Assembly (NCBI GenBank): GCA_002483265.1
Contig: DLHO01000010.1
Location: 1-64,000, forward strand
Length of the DNA: 64,000 bases
DNA from: Flavobacteriales bacterium UBA7666
GTDB lineage: Bacteria; Bacteroidota; Bacteroidia; Flavobacteriales_D; Crocinitomicaceae
Direction: 5' to 3'
The position numbers and the translations under genes are program-made. Shown here one piece after another: positions 24,435 to 32,994 of the stretch (the first letter of the stretch is position 1; each line of letters opens with the position of its first letter). The notes beneath the pieces were generated by a model. The model was not told the DNA's origin, made no database searches, and saw only the letters and a program-made list of their open reading frames with translations.

Positions 24435-26222
24435 ATGAATAGTATACCTTTTACCAGCTCATTCGTAAACCGATTGAATAAAACTTTCGCGCTGTTATTC
24501 GCGTGTTTTGTCTTTGCATTCAATGCTTCTGCCCAATTTTCACGATCCGATGAATCTGTTGCTACAAGCATCTACCCCATCATGTTGAATACAACGTGGG
24601 AAAATCAGTCTTCGTTTCAAACATTCCAAATTGGTGTGCTCGACAGCGATACTTCCTTTTATAGCATTCTCCGGAAAAAATACGATGGAATTTCATTCAA
24701 AGGAAAAAAGGTAAGTGTCGTTCACTTTAAAAATCAGGACGCAGTCAGTTCAACACAAGTACTTTTGGTCGATAAAAAGTTCAACAAAAAGATCGAAAAG
24801 ATCGCAAAAGCAATTGCCGGAAATCACACGCTATTGGTTACTAATTCCTGTAAAGACGACGATTACGTAATGGTCAACTTCAACGGTAGATTGAAAAAAG
24901 ACGATTTCACGGTCAATCAGGAAAACATGGAAAAAGCCGGGTTGAAACTCACGAATCAATTCGAACAATACATAGAAGGAACTGTTCAATGGGAAGAATT
25001 GCTCACAGAATCGACTGAAAAGCTTGAGAAAGAACGTGAAAAGGTAGCTGCTAAAGAACAAACAATTGAAGTTCAAAAGGCTCGGATCAATTACCAGAAA
25101 ATGACCTTAAATGAAAAGGTCAAAATGTTGGATGAACAAGGTGCAATTCTGGAAGAGCAGGCAGAAAAACTCGAAAGTCAGTCACAAGCTATTTCTGATC
25201 AGGAAGACATTTTATTTGAGCAGAAACGAAACATCGCAGCACAACAAGGACAAATCAACGAACAACTGCAAAAGCTGGGCATGCAGCGGGTTATCCTGAT
25301 CATGGGATTCGTAGTTCTGCTCTTGATTCTCGCAACAGCATATATTTTATACCGCAGTGCGATACACCGCAAAAAATCAATCGTTCAGCTTTCGGAGCAG
25401 CATGCAATTGTAAGCGAACAAAAAAACCAAATCGAAAAAATCCTGTTCGAACTCACTGACAGTATTCGGTACGCTTTACGCATTCAGAATGCCGTTTTAC
25501 CAAATGAACAAACGATTCGTGGAACCATTCCCGGAGATTTTTTCGTGATGTACAAACCGAAAGACATTGTCAGCGGGGATTTCTTCTTTGTAGACCGCAG
25601 AGGTGATTGGACTTTGGTAGCAGTTGCCGATTGCACCGGTCATGGCGTACCGGGCGCTTTCGTGAGCATGTTGTGCATCAGTTTACTGAATGAGATCGTA
25701 AAACAACAGGAAATCACGCGGGCAGATATCATTTTGAATGAACTTCGCGATAAAGTAATCGATTCCTTACAGCAAAAAGGAATTCAGGGAGAGCAAATGG
25801 ACGGAATGGATATTTCCCTGCTTTTGATCAATAACAAGACCTTCAAATGTCATTGGTCCGGAGCGAATAATCCGCTGTATATCGTTTCTTCGAAAAGCAA
25901 TAAGCTGCAAGAGATCAAACCTGATAAACGCCCAATTTCGATCTACCCGGATATGAAGGAATTCACGAATCACGAGATCACAGCAAACAAAGGAGATATC
26001 TTCTATCTTTTCACAGATGGTTATTCCGATCAATTTGGTGGTGAAAGAGGCAAAAAATTCATGAGCCGTAATTTCAAAAACCTCCTTGCCGAAAATTCCC
26101 ACAAATCCATGACCGAACAAGGAAAGATCCTGGATACTGCGATCGAGAACTGGAAGTATGGAAATGGTGCCGATTTCGAACAGATTGACGATATTACGGT
26201 GTTGGGGATACAGATTGGGTAA
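24435..26222 (+). CDS. YfiR-domain / SpoIIE-type PP2C serine phosphatase
   Basis: A 595-aa signalling protein. It has a signal peptide (LLFACFVFAFNASAQ), a periplasmic domain of YfiR type (about 40-180, TFQIGVLDSDTSFYSIL and VVHFKNQDAVSSTQVLLV), and a coiled coil (about 190-285). A membrane helix (VILIMGFVVLLLILATAYIL) precedes a second coiled coil and a C-terminal SpoIIE/RsbU phosphatase domain: SGDFFFVDRRGDWTLVAVAD, CTGHGVPGAFVS, DDITVLGIQ with metal-binding Asp residues. It would dephosphorylate anti-anti-sigma-like partners in response to an envelope signal. I chose the ATG at 24435; a TTG 12 bases upstream is possible. It follows the secretion operon by 248 bp and is probably a separate unit. 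Confidence 0.88.
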   Translation: MNSIPFTSSFVNRLNKTFALLFACFVFAFNASAQFSRSDESVATSIYPIMLNTTWENQSSFQTFQIGVLDSDTSFYSILRKKYDGISFKGKKVSVVHFKNQDAVSSTQVLLVDKKFNKKIEKIAKAIAGNHTLLVTNSCKDDDYVMVNFNGRLKKDDFTVNQENMEKAGLKLTNQFEQYIEGTVQWEELLTESTEKLEKEREKVAAKEQTIEVQKARINYQKMTLNEKVKMLDEQGAILEEQAEKLESQSQAISDQEDILFEQKRNIAAQQGQINEQLQKLGMQRVILIMGFVVLLLILATAYILYRSAIHRKKSIVQLSEQHAIVSEQKNQIEKILFELTDSIRYALRIQNAVLPNEQTIRGTIPGDFFVMYKPKDIVSGDFFFVDRRGDWTLVAVADCTGHGVPGAFVSMLCISLLNEIVKQQEITRADIILNELRDKVIDSLQQKGIQGEQMDGMDISLLLINNKTFKCHWSGANNPLYIVSSKSNKLQEIKPDKRPISIYPDMKEFTNHEITANKGDIFYLFTDGYSDQFGGERGKKFMSRNFKNLLAENSHKSMTEQGKILDTAIENWKYGNGADFEQIDDITVLGIQIG

Positions 26223-26227
26223 GACAG

Positions 26228-26245
26228 TCCCGATAGCTATCGGGA
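26228..26245. repeat. REP-like perfect palindrome
   Basis: TCCCGATAGCTATCGGGA is an 18-bp perfect palindrome starting 5 bases after the phosphatase stop. An almost identical copy (one base different) sits inside a coding region at 53616-53633. It may act as a transcription terminator, though no T-run follows. Confidence 0.75.
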
Positions 26246-26274
26246 GAGAACGAGAATGAGAATGAATTCCTCGC

Positions 26275-26682
26275 TCAATCAAACTGTTTGGAAAGAATCA
26301 CTTTTTGTAAAATCACTTCATTCTGATGTTCAAGATCGAATATCAGATCTACCAAGGAAGATTTAATGCGAATAGTCAATTGCTTGTCAAAGATCAAATC
26401 CTTATTAAAACACCATTCTACTTTCTTTTTATTGAGCCGTTTGATTGTTTTCTTGAAACTAACAGAAAGAAATCCTTTCTTAAAAGATTTCAAATTAATT
26501 GAATGAAGTTCATTATTGACAAATATGAATTCTACAAGTTCATTATCCGAATAGATTTCCGTATCTCCGTCTGATAGATTCTGAAACGGATTTCTGATCG
26601 TTTCTTTCATTTTCTCAATGGAATCTCCAATTGAAAGTCCTTTGTATGTTCCGGTAAGAAGAAATTCCAGATCTTTTTCCAT
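26275..26682 (-). CDS. Hypothetical cytoplasmic protein
   Basis: A 135-aa protein with no signal peptide, membrane helix or motif I recognise. It is Lys/Asp/Glu-rich with alternating helices and strands (KGLSIGDSIEKMKETI, ELVEFIFVNNELHSINLKSF). The SIGDSxxxM...G-type opening resembles small immunity-like or SMI1-type hypothetical proteins only superficially, and no toxin gene is nearby. Codon use looks normal for the window. Convergent with the phosphatase gene (52 bp apart) and 26 bp downstream of the small MHWP membrane protein, with which it may be co-transcribed. Confidence 0.6.
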   Translation of the reverse strand: MEKDLEFLLTGTYKGLSIGDSIEKMKETIRNPFQNLSDGDTEIYSDNELVEFIFVNNELHSINLKSFKKGFLSVSFKKTIKRLNKKKVEWCFNKDLIFDKQLTIRIKSSLVDLIFDLEHQNEVILQKVILSKQFD

Positions 26683-26708
26683 GTTTCTGTTTTGCAGGTT
26701 TCCGATTC

Positions 26709-26876
26709 TTATTTAAACTCTTTGACCTTTCGATAGATAAAACCTACGACAATAACTACTGATAATACTAAACCCGAATAAAATATCACTTTTGCATAAG
26801 GCCAGTGCATGATTATAAAACGACGTCCTAAAAACATCAACAACAGACCAAAGAGAAAGAGAATTAGTTTATACAT
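26709..26876 (-). CDS. Small membrane protein with MHWP motif (55 aa)
   Basis: I translated this by hand from the minus strand: ATG at 26874-26876, TAA at 26709-26711, 55 codons. The peptide is two hydrophobic helices (LILFLFGLLLMFLG and VIFYSGLVLSVVIVVGFIY) joined by RRFIIMHWPYAK, with a basic tail (RKVKEFK). The MHWP sequence between membrane helices is typical of GldL and many small Bacteroidota membrane proteins (family knowledge). It fills most of the gap between the hypothetical gene and ppx and reads in the same direction as both. I think it is a real gene because of its composition and motif. Confidence 0.65.
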   Translation of the reverse strand: MYKLILFLFGLLLMFLGRRFIIMHWPYAKVIFYSGLVLSVVIVVGFIYRKVKEFK

Positions 26877-26955
26877 GTTTTATTTGTTTAATTGAGAATT
26901 CCCTTTTTTGAGGAAAGTAACAAAGAGACAGCGATTCTCCGGAAGAATAGAATGC

Positions 26956-27834
26956 TTAAACTTTCTTCTTATGCAGATCGTAAACAATTCCGTCGGATAA
27001 ACCGATCTTGGGAACGTACATTTCCTTGCATTTAAGAGCGGTCATACACACGCGGAAGATTTCCAGTGCCGGAACGATTACATCGGCTCTATCGGGCTTT
27101 AATTGGAATAAATCCATGCGCTGACCAATACTTAAAGGCTCCAACTCTTTGTACAACTTATTCATTGCTCTCAAAGTAACCGGAGATTTCTCTTTGAAAC
27201 CCAAAATCTTGTGGATTTTATTAATGTTCCCCCCGGTTGCATAGACCAAATGCGGATTGTCTTCTACATGTTCCTTGATCCAACCCTTCAATTCGCGCCA
27301 ATCGTGTTTTTCGACCTTGCTCTTTAACATTCTGACAGTTCCAATATCAAAGCTTTTGGCAGCAACACGTTTTCCGTGCTCGAAGACATTGATTTCTGTT
27401 GATCCACCACCTACGTCGATGACCAAATAGGATTCCGAACGCTCAATATCCAGTAAGGCAAAAGTTCCGAAAATTAATCGTGCTTCTTCATCTCCCGAAA
27501 TGATTTCTATTTCGATCCCCGTATTGCGCTTGATTTGCTGAATGACTTCTACTCCGTTTTTGGCATCACGCATGGCGCTCGTAGCACAAGCCCGAATAGC
27601 AGAAACATCAAAAATATCCGCAATCAAACTGAATGCTTTCATGGTTTTGATGAAGTCTTCTGCTTTTTGAACACTGATTTCACCCGAATCAAAAACTTCA
27701 CCTCCTAATCGTAATGGCAGACGCGTATACGAGATTTTCTTGACATAGGGATGTCCGTTCTCTTTGGCAATCTCTCCAATTAACAATCGAGCTGCATTCG
27801 ATCCGATATCTATGGCTGCGTATTTCTTTGGCAT
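26956..27834 (-). CDS. ppx: Ppx/GppA-family exopolyphosphatase
   Basis: A 292-aa protein with the ASKHA-fold signatures of Ppx/GppA phosphatases: AIDIGSNAARLLIGE at the N-terminus (phosphate loop 1), ACATSAMRDAKNG, ISGDEEARLIFG and VIDVGGGSTEINVF (phosphate loop 2), then ATGGNINKI. It hydrolyses polyphosphate and/or the pentaphosphate alarmone pppGpp. The short length, without the C-terminal HD domain, is usual for Bacteroidota. The frame is open 13 codons upstream, but MPKKYAAIDIG at 27834 is the natural start. A strong terminator separates it from the T9SS cargo gene upstream. Confidence 0.9.
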   Translation of the reverse strand: MPKKYAAIDIGSNAARLLIGEIAKENGHPYVKKISYTRLPLRLGGEVFDSGEISVQKAEDFIKTMKAFSLIADIFDVSAIRACATSAMRDAKNGVEVIQQIKRNTGIEIEIISGDEEARLIFGTFALLDIERSESYLVIDVGGGSTEINVFEHGKRVAAKSFDIGTVRMLKSKVEKHDWRELKGWIKEHVEDNPHLVYATGGNINKIHKILGFKEKSPVTLRAMNKLYKELEPLSIGQRMDLFQLKPDRADVIVPALEIFRVCMTALKCKEMYVPKIGLSDGIVYDLHKKKV

Positions 27835-27884
27835 GAATTCCGAAATTAGCGAAAATGCTTCACATCCCTTCATTCTTTAAAACA

Positions 27885-27918
27885 AAAAGTGCCGTCTTCT
27901 TTCGAAAACGGCACTTTT
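27885..27918 (-). terminator. Rho-independent terminator after T9SS cargo gene
   Basis: Arms AAAAGTGCCGT and ACGGCACTTTT (11 bp, perfect) with a 12-base loop, 16 bases after the stop of the 891-aa gene on the minus strand. A- and T-runs on both sides allow it to work in either direction. Confidence 0.85.
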
Positions 27919-27933
27919 AATAAATCAATCGGT

Positions 27934-30609
27934 CTACTTAACGATCACCTTTTGTACCAAGTTTCCTTGAGTACCAGTGAAGTGAAGGAAGTAAATTCCT
28001 TTAGCTAAGTGAGAAACGGGTAATTGTGTTTCTGTATTCATGCTCAAAGATGATGGAGAATAAACTATTTTTCCATCCTCAGAGATCATAGAGAAAGTAA
28101 CATCTTTTCCGGTTTTGATTGTAACAATTGAGCTAGCAGGGTTTGGATAAATTTCCAATCCGAAATCGGCTGCTTCTTCAATTCCTGCACAATCTTCAAC
28201 AATAATGCTTTGAGAAATTGCATCTGAACATCCGTTTGATGTCACTGTATAAGTAATTGTTTGTGATCCCGCTCCAGCTGTCGCAGGATTGAAGTTTCCA
28301 CCTGTTACACCAGTTCCGGAATAAGTTCCACCAGCAGGTAAACCACCTGTTAAACCAAATGAAGGGGATTGTAAACAAACATCTGTGAATGTTCCAAGTG
28401 TTGCTGTTGGTGCAGCATTCAACGTGAATGTTGAAGTTGCAGATCCTGAACAGTTGTTTGCATCCGTGTAGTTATAAGTCAAAGTAATTGAACCGGCAGT
28501 CAAACCACTTGGATCAAAAGTTGATCCTGAAACTCCAGTTGATCCTGAGAAAGAACCTCCCGCAGGTGATCCAACTAAAGTAACCGGGTTAGCATTATCA
28601 CACACATTTCCAACTGGTGTAAATGTTACCGTTGGGTTTGTGTTGAACAAAACAGTTGCTGTTCCTGTTCCTGTTGCAGAACAAGCTCCCATCGTAACAT
28701 TTGATACAGTATACGTTCCGTTAGCCGTAGCATTGATTACATATGGAGAAACACTTACTGCACTGACAGTTGTTGGTGTTGTTCCGTCTGTATAAGTAAT
28801 ATTCCAAGGACCTGATCCTGTTAAAGCAATATTTACAGGGAATGATCCTGTTCCACATTGTGTTCCGCCACCAGAAACAGCAGCAGTTGGAGTAGCAGCA
28901 ATTGTTACACTGAATATTTTAGTATCCGCAGGACAAGAACCGTTTGCAGCAATTGTATTCGTAACTGTGTAAGTTCCTGCAGTACTTGAAGCAAGATTAA
29001 TAGCTCCTGTTGAAGCATTAATTACCAAACCTGTTGTAGAACTGAATGCCCCTGCACTCGCTCCTGCACCATATACTGGACTAGGATCTATTCCATTTGT
29101 ACAGTAGCTTGGTTGAGCGTATGTAAACGTTGCATCCGGCGCACCAGAGATTACCACTGTTTGGTTACTCGTGTTCGGGCACATTCCAGACGTAGTGTAT
29201 GTTACGGAGTAACTTCCATTAGTACTCCCATTCACATCAATTTCTCCGGTTGTTGTACTAACAAATACCAGACCTGCAGGTGTAGCAGAGAATGTTCCGG
29301 TAACTGAAGTAGTTGGAGTTTGATTTGGTGAAGCATCACAAATAGAATTGGTTGGGTAAACATACGTAGCATTATCCAATGGATTAACTGTAATTGTTGT
29401 TCCAGCAGAACTTGGTGAAGTACATCCCAATGCAGCAGCAGTTACAGTATAAGTACCAGCAGTACTTACCGTAATAGATGGAGTTGTTGCTCCATTAGAC
29501 CAAGTATTCCCCGTTGCAGCTGAAGAAGTTAAAACTACGTTTCCACCCGCGCAAAATGTTGTTGGCCCTCCGGGAGTAACCGTTGGAGCAGCAGGAATAG
29601 GATTGATTGTAATGTTTTGAGTTGTGAAATCAAAACAGCTTTCCCAAAAACCACCATTGGTTCCTAAAAATACTTCATACGTTCCAGCAGCCGGATAAGT
29701 ATAAGTTGTATTACCTGACCAAGCATATGGAGATCCGTTATCAAAATCATAAACATAGGTAGAATCAGAAGGAGCTGTTCCGAAGAATGTTCTGAATATC
29801 TGATAGTTGTACATTCTACTTCCCAAAAGCCCGGTAGGGGTAGTTGTATTTGTGAAAGTTACCGGTGTTCCTAAACAAGCTGTTGTAGGAGAAGCAGTAA
29901 ATGCGGTATTGATTCCGTAAGAAACGATCGGAGCAACAATTGGCTCAAAGTTAGTATTCCCCTCTTCAACGAAAGTTGGAATAGAAATCCAGTTACCACT
30001 TGAACTCACATAACCTGAATAAGTAGATTTAAAACGAGCCAATGTCTCATCATATGACTGACCCTGCAAATCATTATTAATGAAAATATTAAAAATTGCA
30101 CCTGTACTCACCGGATTAACAACTACTGCATAATTACCTGTAACAGTAACCGGAGTAGAGAAATTTACGTATCTCACTCCCTGAGTAGTTCCCGTAATAT
30201 CAATGGTTCCTGTAGCCAATTGTGTTGTAGGATTACCACTTCCATTCACAGCATAAATAGATGCACTGACAGTAATCGTTGCAGTAGAAGAACTTGCATG
30301 CCTTGCTCCAAAAAATTCAACTCCGGAAATTGTACTTGTCCCGGAATTTACATAAGTCATTGATAATCCTTCATTGTCTACCGTGTATAACGGAAATAAG
30401 TAAAAGGTAACAGGAGAACCAAATAATTGTTCTTTGATTTGGGTGTAACGTAAAGTATCTACGCATGTTAAAGACTTTTCACCCGTAGGCATTTGGAATA
30501 CACGATTCCCCAGCACCGATGAATTAGCAGGAACGATTCCAAGCTTATTCTGAGCAAAACTAAACATACTTCCCGCGCACAGCGAGAGCAGCACTAATGA
30601 TTTTTTCAT
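27934..30609 (-). CDS. T9SS-exported PKD/Ig-repeat protein (891 aa)
   Basis: A surface or secreted protein with signal peptide (LVLLSLCAGSMFSFAQ). The first 230 residues form a beta-rich domain. A PKD-like domain follows (YVYDFDNGSPYAWSGNTTYT), then five or more Ig-like modules with paired cysteines and recurring phrases such as PAGGTYSGTGVTGGNFNP and FSGSTGVSGSTFDPSGL. The last 75 residues are a type A T9SS sorting domain: FGLEIYPNPASSIVTIKTG, then GKIVYSPSS, ending GIYFLHFTGTQGNLVQKVIV. Cargo of this kind crosses the outer membrane by the type IX system and is usually anchored to surface polysaccharide. It is monocistronic, with a hairpin terminator downstream. Confidence 0.88.
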   Translation of the reverse strand: MKKSLVLLSLCAGSMFSFAQNKLGIVPANSSVLGNRVFQMPTGEKSLTCVDTLRYTQIKEQLFGSPVTFYLFPLYTVDNEGLSMTYVNSGTSTISGVEFFGARHASSSTATITVSASIYAVNGSGNPTTQLATGTIDITGTTQGVRYVNFSTPVTVTGNYAVVVNPVSTGAIFNIFINNDLQGQSYDETLARFKSTYSGYVSSSGNWISIPTFVEEGNTNFEPIVAPIVSYGINTAFTASPTTACLGTPVTFTNTTTPTGLLGSRMYNYQIFRTFFGTAPSDSTYVYDFDNGSPYAWSGNTTYTYPAAGTYEVFLGTNGGFWESCFDFTTQNITINPIPAAPTVTPGGPTTFCAGGNVVLTSSAATGNTWSNGATTPSITVSTAGTYTVTAAALGCTSPSSAGTTITVNPLDNATYVYPTNSICDASPNQTPTTSVTGTFSATPAGLVFVSTTTGEIDVNGSTNGSYSVTYTTSGMCPNTSNQTVVISGAPDATFTYAQPSYCTNGIDPSPVYGAGASAGAFSSTTGLVINASTGAINLASSTAGTYTVTNTIAANGSCPADTKIFSVTIAATPTAAVSGGGTQCGTGSFPVNIALTGSGPWNITYTDGTTPTTVSAVSVSPYVINATANGTYTVSNVTMGACSATGTGTATVLFNTNPTVTFTPVGNVCDNANPVTLVGSPAGGSFSGSTGVSGSTFDPSGLTAGSITLTYNYTDANNCSGSATSTFTLNAAPTATLGTFTDVCLQSPSFGLTGGLPAGGTYSGTGVTGGNFNPATAGAGSQTITYTVTSNGCSDAISQSIIVEDCAGIEEAADFGLEIYPNPASSIVTIKTGKDVTFSMISEDGKIVYSPSSLSMNTETQLPVSHLAKGIYFLHFTGTQGNLVQKVIVK

Positions 30610-30734
30610 AGTAAGTTAATATAATTAATGTAGCTCGAATATAACGATTCAGTCCTTCACTTCTCAATTATTTAACATTTCAAACCAAGGTTTAAGTTGA
30701 TTTTTAACAATTGATACCACAATAAATGATATTG

Positions 30735-32765
30735 TCAAGAATCCTTCAATGGAAGGAAAAAAGAGACGGGTTTGTACCTAAAATACAACCAAACTGAATG
30801 GAAAAGGTATTTCAACTCAGAGATTGGAATATCTCGTGAACGCAAGGCTAACCAAAGTGAGAGCAAAAAGCTAACAATAAAATTGAAAAATCCGATTACC
30901 CCAATTCCAATGATTCCCATTAAAATCGGGTACCAACCTGACTGAAAATCTTCACCGAATAAACCAATTGCCAGATTTCCGGCAACAAAAGTAATGTGGC
31001 GAATATCCAGATTCAATCCTAAAAAAATACCTATAGAAGCTGTTGATCCCATAAATACTCCAAACCACAAATTGGAAGCTACTCCGGCCCATTTTCGTTC
31101 AATCCAAGAGGCAAATTTTTGCGCTCCTTCTTTTCCCAATGAAATTTTTAAAACAGGATGTTCCTTGATTCTGTTGTAAATCTTCTTATGCTTGATCTTA
31201 TTGGAGATAGATCCGGAAATAATTCCCGATAAAAACAAAAACACTCCCGCAATGGAAGCATGGAATATTGCCCAAGATTCAATCGGATTGATGTCTTTCA
31301 ATAAAACAGCGCTTTTATGTTCGTCCACGATCTGAAATCCGGCGAGACCCTGTAAAGACCAAATGAGCAATAAAGCAACCGGAAAGGCAATGAAAACATT
31401 TCCAACAAAGGCTATAAACTGAGAGCGAAATAACTGTGAAAACAAAATGGCAAACGATCGGTGCCTATCCTCCTCATTGCCTGCAGCAGACATTCCAGCT
31501 TCTATTGATTTAACAATTGCAGCGGCCGTCATAGCAGGTTGTTTGGTTGCCAAAGTGAAGCCCAAAAGATAAATGAGAATAAACCCGAATGCGTAATTCA
31601 AACTATACAACAAGGCATGACCAAAGTCACTCACATGAAATTTTCCCAACAATATTTTAAAAATACAGAGGAACCCAACTACCAAACCTGCCCCACAAGC
31701 AGTTAGAAACATATTCGTGTATTCTTTCTTCGAATGCGTAATGTAATGCTCCCCGGTTTTTGCTGTATGCTGCGTTACTTCGTAAGCAATGGTTTGAGTG
31801 CTGTCGAGCATTAATCGCCGAATGTTATTCTTCCTGCAATTGTATTTAATCAATTTAATTGCCAGATAGATGGAATTATCCCGCTTGTCTTCTTCCGAAT
31901 CCGTTGCAAGCAAGGGCAAAAGTGCTTCTATTCGAAATAATTGTTGTCTGATTCGCAATAAACTCTGATTCACACGAATGGAAATCCCAAATTTCGCGCT
32001 ATTGTCAAAAGCAGTATTAATTATTTCATGGCACCCTTGAAGCAGCTGAATCAAATCCTGAAAATCGGGATCCGTTGTCGAAACCGAAAAATTGCGCTGA
32101 TCAACAATCTTGGAGATAACGAGATCCAATTTCTTTTCGAATGATTCAAACGGACTTTGCACGTTTTCATATTCCGGAACCATGATTAATACATCCTGCT
32201 CAAGCGCTCTTCCGCTGATTCGCTGAATCAGCAAACTGATTCCACTAATAATTTCTGTAACTGCCGAATTAGAACTTTCTTCTTCATTCCCGTAAATGGT
32301 TTGAAGATCGAGCAGAATAATTAATTCGTTGATCTCCAAAAGAGAAATTTCCTGAATCCATTCAAAGTCTTTCTGCTTATAAAAGACCTGGTTCAACAAA
32401 AATTGCAGTGTATCGGGTTCCGGTTGTTCGGGCAAGATCTTTGACATCAAACGCTCACGCACTTCCCGAAGAAAGTAAGCATCGCGAATAATTCCTGAAT
32501 CCGTTAAAATCGATGTGAATTTGCGGTTTTGAAATACATTTCGGAGATAAATAGACATTGCATAGCGTCTTACCGCATGTTCATTCAAATAATCCAAAAG
32601 CGGTTGAATGCTAACGGGCTTGTCTTTCTCTATCTTCTCCGGGCGAAAGTGTGCCACCAAATCAATCAGAAATTCCAAATTATTGGAGGTGTAATCCGCG
32701 GCGTTATAAAACGCATCAAACAGCTCATTCAGTTCTTTCTTCCTTGATCTTCTTAACAGCTTCAT
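30735..32765 (-). CDS. Polytopic membrane protein of the 'site-specific recombinase' (Gcr) family
   Basis: A 676-aa protein. The N-terminal half (residues 1-340) is soluble and helical. The C-terminal half has about seven membrane segments, including MFLTACGAGLVVGFLCIFKI, FGFILIYLLGFTLATKQPAM, VGNVFIAFPVALLLIWSL, WAIFHASIAGVFLFLSGIIS and GFFNFIVSFLLSLWLALRSR. The phrases ATKQPAMTAA and FVAGNLAIGLFG identify the family labelled site-specific recombinase in databases (Gcr, first named in Neisseria). Nothing in it resembles a serine or tyrosine recombinase, and a membrane role is far more likely. It lies downstream of ileS, separated by a repeat and a terminator-like hairpin. Confidence 0.82.
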   Translation of the reverse strand: MKLLRRSRKKELNELFDAFYNAADYTSNNLEFLIDLVAHFRPEKIEKDKPVSIQPLLDYLNEHAVRRYAMSIYLRNVFQNRKFTSILTDSGIIRDAYFLREVRERLMSKILPEQPEPDTLQFLLNQVFYKQKDFEWIQEISLLEINELIILLDLQTIYGNEEESSNSAVTEIISGISLLIQRISGRALEQDVLIMVPEYENVQSPFESFEKKLDLVISKIVDQRNFSVSTTDPDFQDLIQLLQGCHEIINTAFDNSAKFGISIRVNQSLLRIRQQLFRIEALLPLLATDSEEDKRDNSIYLAIKLIKYNCRKNNIRRLMLDSTQTIAYEVTQHTAKTGEHYITHSKKEYTNMFLTACGAGLVVGFLCIFKILLGKFHVSDFGHALLYSLNYAFGFILIYLLGFTLATKQPAMTAAAIVKSIEAGMSAAGNEEDRHRSFAILFSQLFRSQFIAFVGNVFIAFPVALLLIWSLQGLAGFQIVDEHKSAVLLKDINPIESWAIFHASIAGVFLFLSGIISGSISNKIKHKKIYNRIKEHPVLKISLGKEGAQKFASWIERKWAGVASNLWFGVFMGSTASIGIFLGLNLDIRHITFVAGNLAIGLFGEDFQSGWYPILMGIIGIGVIGFFNFIVSFLLSLWLALRSRDIPISELKYLFHSVWLYFRYKPVSFFLPLKDS

Positions 32766-32850
32766 ACCTCTTCACCTCTCCTGGTCTTAAAAATAAGAAG
32801 ACCGAATAACAAACCGGCCATAAATCTTCGAAAAGTACTCTTTGAAACAA

Positions 32851-32876
32851 AAATGCCCATCAGAAGACAGGCATTT
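32851..32876 (-). terminator. Probable terminator downstream of ileS
   Basis: On the minus strand AAATGCC pairs with GGCATTT across a 12-base loop and is followed by TTG after a five-T run. It lies about 120 bases after the ileS stop and before the membrane-protein gene. Confidence 0.5.
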
Positions 32877-32898
32877 CTCAAATTATTTGTTTCGGTCG

Positions 32899-32986
32899 TT
32901 CTCGATACATCCTGCCTGTCAATTCGAGTATCCCGACACTTCAGTCGGGATGTATCGAGAATAAATGGCAGGAAACTCGAACTGAC
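32899..32986. repeat. Complex nested inverted repeat in the ileS 3' region
   Basis: Three sets of arms nest or interlace. TTCTCGATACATCC (32899-32912) pairs with GGATGTATCGAGAA (32948-32961), 14 bp and perfect. Inside it TCCCGAC (32931-32937) pairs with GTCGGGA (32944-32950). CCTGCC (32911) pairs with GGCAGG (32967), and GTCAATTCGAGT (32918) pairs with ACTCGAACTGAC (32975) with one mismatch. Elements with these words recur between genes in flavobacterial genomes (from memory, unverified). Confidence 0.75.
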
Positions 32987-32994
32987 CAAGAATA

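Noticed and set aside
26228..26245. Palindrome as an insertion-sequence end
   Set aside because: No transposase, no target-site duplication and no second matching end nearby.
26275..26682. 135-aa protein as an immunity protein
   Set aside because: Only a vague length and composition resemblance; no toxin gene in the neighbourhood.
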